Shown here in pieces: positions 5,093 to 6,914 of a stretch of 6,914 bases of DNA. Within the stretch, counting starts at the first letter, position 1. Each line of letters opens with the position of its first letter. The translations under genes and the position numbers were made by a program. The DNA comes from Conexibacter sp. (GTDB lineage: Bacteria > Actinomycetota > Thermoleophilia > Solirubrobacterales > Solirubrobacteraceae). The stretch lies in the NCBI GenBank assembly GCA_025964215.1, contig JAOPZG010000080.1, positions 1 to 6,914 on the forward strand. Reading direction: 5' to 3'. The notes under the pieces are model-generated. The model was not told the origin of the DNA. It saw only the letters and a program-made list of their open reading frames with translations, and ran no database searches.

Positions 5093-5962
5093 GGGCGTCA
5101 GCGCCGCCGCGAGCCGGCGCCACTCGGCCAGCGGAAGGCCGTCGCCCGCCGTCAGGACCTGCACGCAGACGTGGTCGGCGCCGCGGTCGCGATGCTCGGC
5201 GACCCGGTCCAGGATCGCCTGCTCGTCGCCCCACGCCACCAGCGCGTCGACGAGCCGATCGCTGCCGCCGCCGGCCAGCTCATCGGCCCCGAAGCCTGAG
5301 CGCTCGAGGTTGCTCACGTAGTTCGGCGCGCCGAGGTAGCGCTCCATGTGCGCGCGGGCGATCCCCCGCGCCACCGCCGGATCGCTCTCCAGGACCACGG
5401 CCTGCTCGGGAGCCAGCCACGCGTCCGGGCCGAGGATCTCGCGCGCGGTCGAGGTGTGGTCGACCGACACGAAGTAGGGATGGGCGCCCAGCGTGCGCGC
5501 CGCCGACAGCGCGAGCATGCGCGGCCCGAGGGCGCCGAGGAAGCGCTCGCCGGACGGCACCGGCGCGGGCGCGCCGTCCAGCCCGTCGAGGTACTTCCCC
5601 ACCACCTCCAGCGGCTTGCGGTAGCGGCCCGGCTCCTCGGCGTCGACCGCCGCGGCGTGGCTCACGCCGATCCCGGTCAGCAGCCGCGGACCGTGCTCGT
5701 CGCGCAGCCGCGCGTGGTCGGCCGCGAGCTCCGCCACGTCGTGCTTCCAGAGGTTCGCGACGCCGAGCGCGACCGGCACGCCGGTGGTCGCCGCGAGCAG
5801 GCGCTCGGCCGAGCCCATCAGGTTGCCCCCGCGCGCGCCCGGGATGAAGAGCGCGGTGTACCCGAGCCCCTCGAGCTCGGCGGCCGCCTCGGCGACCTCC
5901 CCGCGCTCGCGGTGGAACCGCAGCTCGATGCTCCAGATCCCGACGCCGCCCGGACCGGACAT
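5084..5962 (-). CDS. LLM-class F420-dependent oxidoreductase (MSMEG_4141-like family)
   Basis: This 292-residue protein has the TIM-barrel pattern of luciferase-like monooxygenase family enzymes that use coenzyme F420, a redox cofactor common in actinobacteria. Visible family features are IWSIELRF (9-16) in the first strand, a LWKHDVAELA segment (71-80), LLTGIGVSHAAAV (94-106), FLGALGPRMLALSAARTLGAHPYF (141-164) and WGDEQAILDRVAEHRDRGADHVCVQVL (244-270). The pattern resembles the MSMEG_4141 subfamily, whose substrate is unknown to me. The ATG (5962) directly abuts the TGA of the upstream livF gene (TGAATG), and AGGAGG lies four bases upstream inside livF, so translation is very probably coupled. 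Cotranscription with branched-chain amino acid type transporter genes suggests it acts on an imported compound, which is an inference. Confidence 0.9.
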   Translation of the reverse strand: MSGPGGVGIWSIELRFHRERGEVAEAAAELEGLGYTALFIPGARGGNLMGSAERLLAATTGVPVALGVANLWKHDVAELAADHARLRDEHGPRLLTGIGVSHAAAVDAEEPGRYRKPLEVVGKYLDGLDGAPAPVPSGERFLGALGPRMLALSAARTLGAHPYFVSVDHTSTAREILGPDAWLAPEQAVVLESDPAVARGIARAHMERYLGAPNYVSNLERSGFGADELAGGGSDRLVDALVAWGDEQAILDRVAEHRDRGADHVCVQVLTAGDGLPLAEWRRLAAALTPAG

Positions 5963-6679
5963 TCAGCCTCCTGTCGTGACGGCGCTGGTGCCGAGGTAGG
6001 CGTCGCGCACGCTGTCGGGGTTCTCGGCCAGCTCGCGCGCCGTGCCCTGCAGGACGACCGCCCCGCGGTTGAGCACGTAGGCCGAGTTGCCGATCCCGAG
6101 CGCGAGGTTGGCGTACTGCTCGACGAGCAGCACCGCCACGCCCTCGTCGGCGAGCGTGCGGACGATCGGCAGCAGCCGCTGCACGATGACCGGCGCGAGG
6201 CCGAGCGACATCTCGTCGAGCAGCAGCGCCTTCGGGTTGCGGGCCAGCGCGCGGGCGATGACGACCATCTGCTGCTCTCCGCCCGACAGCGAGCCCGCCA
6301 GGACGTCGCGCCGCGGCACCAGCTCAGGGAACATCGCGAGCGCGCGATCGATCGCGCCGGCCTCGCCGGTCGCGACCTCGACGTTCTCGGCGACCGTCAG
6401 CTCGCCGAAGACGTGGCGCCCCTGCTCGACGTGCCCGAGCCCGCTGAGCGCGCGCTGCACGCGGCCGAAGCCGGCGATGTCGACGCCGTCGAGCTCGACG
6501 GTCCCCGACGTCGCGGGGATCAGGCCCGACAGCGCCTCCAGCAGCGTCGTCTTGCCGGCGCCGTTGGCGCCGAGCAGGACGGTCACCTCGCCGGCGGGGA
6601 TGTGCAGCGAGACGCCGCGCACGATCGGGAAGCCCGCACGGGGAACCGTCAGGTCGCCGATCTCCAGGCCCGTGCTCAT
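5963..6679 (-). CDS. livF: LivF-type ABC transporter ATP-binding protein
   Basis: The 238-residue ATPase is a cytoplasmic subunit of a branched-chain amino acid/amide (HAAT family) importer. It has Walker A GANGAGKT (37-44), a Q-loop region in HVEQGRHVFGELTV (83-96), the ABC signature LSGGEQQ (131-137) and Walker B ALLLDE (151-156). As is typical of LivF, the usual switch histidine is absent: the stretch reads LLVEQYANLA. The start at 6679 was chosen over longer in-frame extension because AGGAGGTGA lies seven bases upstream and the ATG overlaps the upstream livG-type stop by four bases (ATGA). Upstream in-frame sequence belongs to the neighbouring gene's shadow. The partner genes for permeases and binding protein should lie to the right of the window. 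HAAT importers also carry urea, amides and aromatic acids, so the substrate is open. Confidence 0.93.
   Translation of the reverse strand: MSTGLEIGDLTVPRAGFPIVRGVSLHIPAGEVTVLLGANGAGKTTLLEALSGLIPATSGTVELDGVDIAGFGRVQRALSGLGHVEQGRHVFGELTVAENVEVATGEAGAIDRALAMFPELVPRRDVLAGSLSGGEQQMVVIARALARNPKALLLDEMSLGLAPVIVQRLLPIVRTLADEGVAVLLVEQYANLALGIGNSAYVLNRGAVVLQGTARELAENPDSVRDAYLGTSAVTTGG
5968..5973 (-). promoter_or_regulatory. Ribosome binding site of the LLM oxidoreductase gene
   Basis: AGGAGG on the minus strand lies within the last codons of livF, four bases before the ATG at 5962. It shows that the oxidoreductase is translated from the liv transcript and supports ATG 5962 as the true start. Confidence 0.75.
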
Positions 6680-6914
6680 GCCATCACCTCCTGGCCGAGG
6701 TACGCCTTGGCCACCTTGGTGTCGGCGAGCACCTCGCGCGGCTCGCCCGCGGCGATGACCTCGCCGAAGTCGAGCACGGTCATCTCCATGCACGCCGCCT
6801 GGACGAGCTCCATGTCGTGCTCGACGAGCAGCACCGCGGGGCCGAAGCGCGCGGGGGTCGCCGCGATCTGCTCGGCCAGCCGCATCGACTCCGCCGCGGC
6901 CAGGCCGGCCGCGG
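6676..6914 (-). CDS. livG: LivG-type ABC transporter ATP-binding protein, C-terminal end (5' part outside window)
   Basis: About 79 codons of the 3' end are present and the frame stays open to the window edge, so this is the end of a longer gene and not a small protein starting at the internal ATG (6885). The visible residues begin AAGLAAAESMRLAEQI, which is the region just after Walker B in LivG proteins (usually DEPAAGL...). The H-loop is LLVEHDMELV, with the switch histidine. VLDFGEVIAAGEPREVLAD followed by VAKAYLGQE is the classic LivG C-terminus. Walker A, the signature and Walker B lie outside. The TGA (6678-6676) overlaps the livF ATG by four bases, so the two ATPases are translationally coupled and probably form a heterodimer. 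Confidence 0.92.
   Translation of the reverse strand, partial: AAGLAAAESMRLAEQIAATPARFGPAVLLVEHDMELVQAACMEMTVLDFGEVIAAGEPREVLADTKVAKAYLGQEVMA
6683..6692 (-). promoter_or_regulatory. Strong ribosome binding site of livF
   Basis: AGGAGGTGA on the minus strand is nearly perfectly complementary to the 16S rRNA 3' end and sits at ideal distance from the ATG at 6679. It decides the livF start and lies inside the last codons of the livG-type gene. Confidence 0.8.

Noticed and set aside
3739..5847. A 702-codon plus-strand open frame and a 425-codon minus-strand frame at 3737-5014
   Set aside because: Both are Arg/Ala/Gly-rich shadows of the FAD dehydrogenase and the LLM oxidoreductase, which have clear family motifs in their own frames.
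5963..6793. A longer 276-residue version of the LivF-type ATPase
   Set aside because: The extra N-terminal part overlaps the conserved LivG C-terminus in another frame and is Arg/Gly-rich; the ATG at 6679 has an ideal ribosome site and the 4-base overlap typical of liv operons.

Overview
The window is high-GC DNA with strongly GC-biased third codon positions and ordinary chromosomal housekeeping and metabolic content. Three features point to an actinobacterium: an F420-type luciferase-like oxidoreductase, several start codons sitting 7-8 bases behind a TANNNT hexamer with no ribosome binding site (leaderless style), and GC-rich hairpins without long U tracts. A deep-branching group such as the Thermoleophilia/Solirubrobacterales would fit, but that is an inference from style and not a proven placement. 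I see no phage, plasmid, insertion-sequence or CRISPR content.

Left part (1-1215): the C-terminal three quarters of a 14-helix DHA2-type MFS drug exporter on the plus strand. Its stop codon lies inside the first of three copies of a short palindromic repeat, and a strong hairpin terminator follows.

Next (1216-2557), all on the minus strand: a xi-class glutathione transferase (glutathionyl-hydroquinone reductase family), a probable 46-residue small protein behind an unusual run of GTGACG/CGTCAC half-sites, and then the signal recognition particle RNA. This SRP RNA is the large form with an Alu domain, like that of Bacillus, and not the short 4.5S form known from Streptomyces and Mycobacterium. 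It is the most notable item in the window.

Middle (2558-5077), plus strand: tRNA-Val(CAC) with its own terminator, an SMP-30/gluconolactonase-like protein, and a GlcD-type FAD-linked 2-hydroxyacid dehydrogenase that begins with GTG behind a 20-base perfect palindrome overlapping its -10 box. The lactonase-like and dehydrogenase genes could both act on sugar or hydroxy acids, but each seems to have its own promoter.

Right part (5084-6914), minus strand: a tightly coupled operon running in from the right edge. It consists of the end of a LivG-type ATPase, a complete LivF-type ATPase (4-base overlap) and an LLM-class F420-dependent oxidoreductase whose ATG directly abuts the livF stop. The oxidoreductase and the FAD dehydrogenase converge with only six bases between their stop codons.

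Most of the window is ordinary core genome. The items worth following up are the large SRP RNA, the repeated leaderless promoter layout, the two palindromic operator candidates, the small protein and the tandem palindromic repeats.
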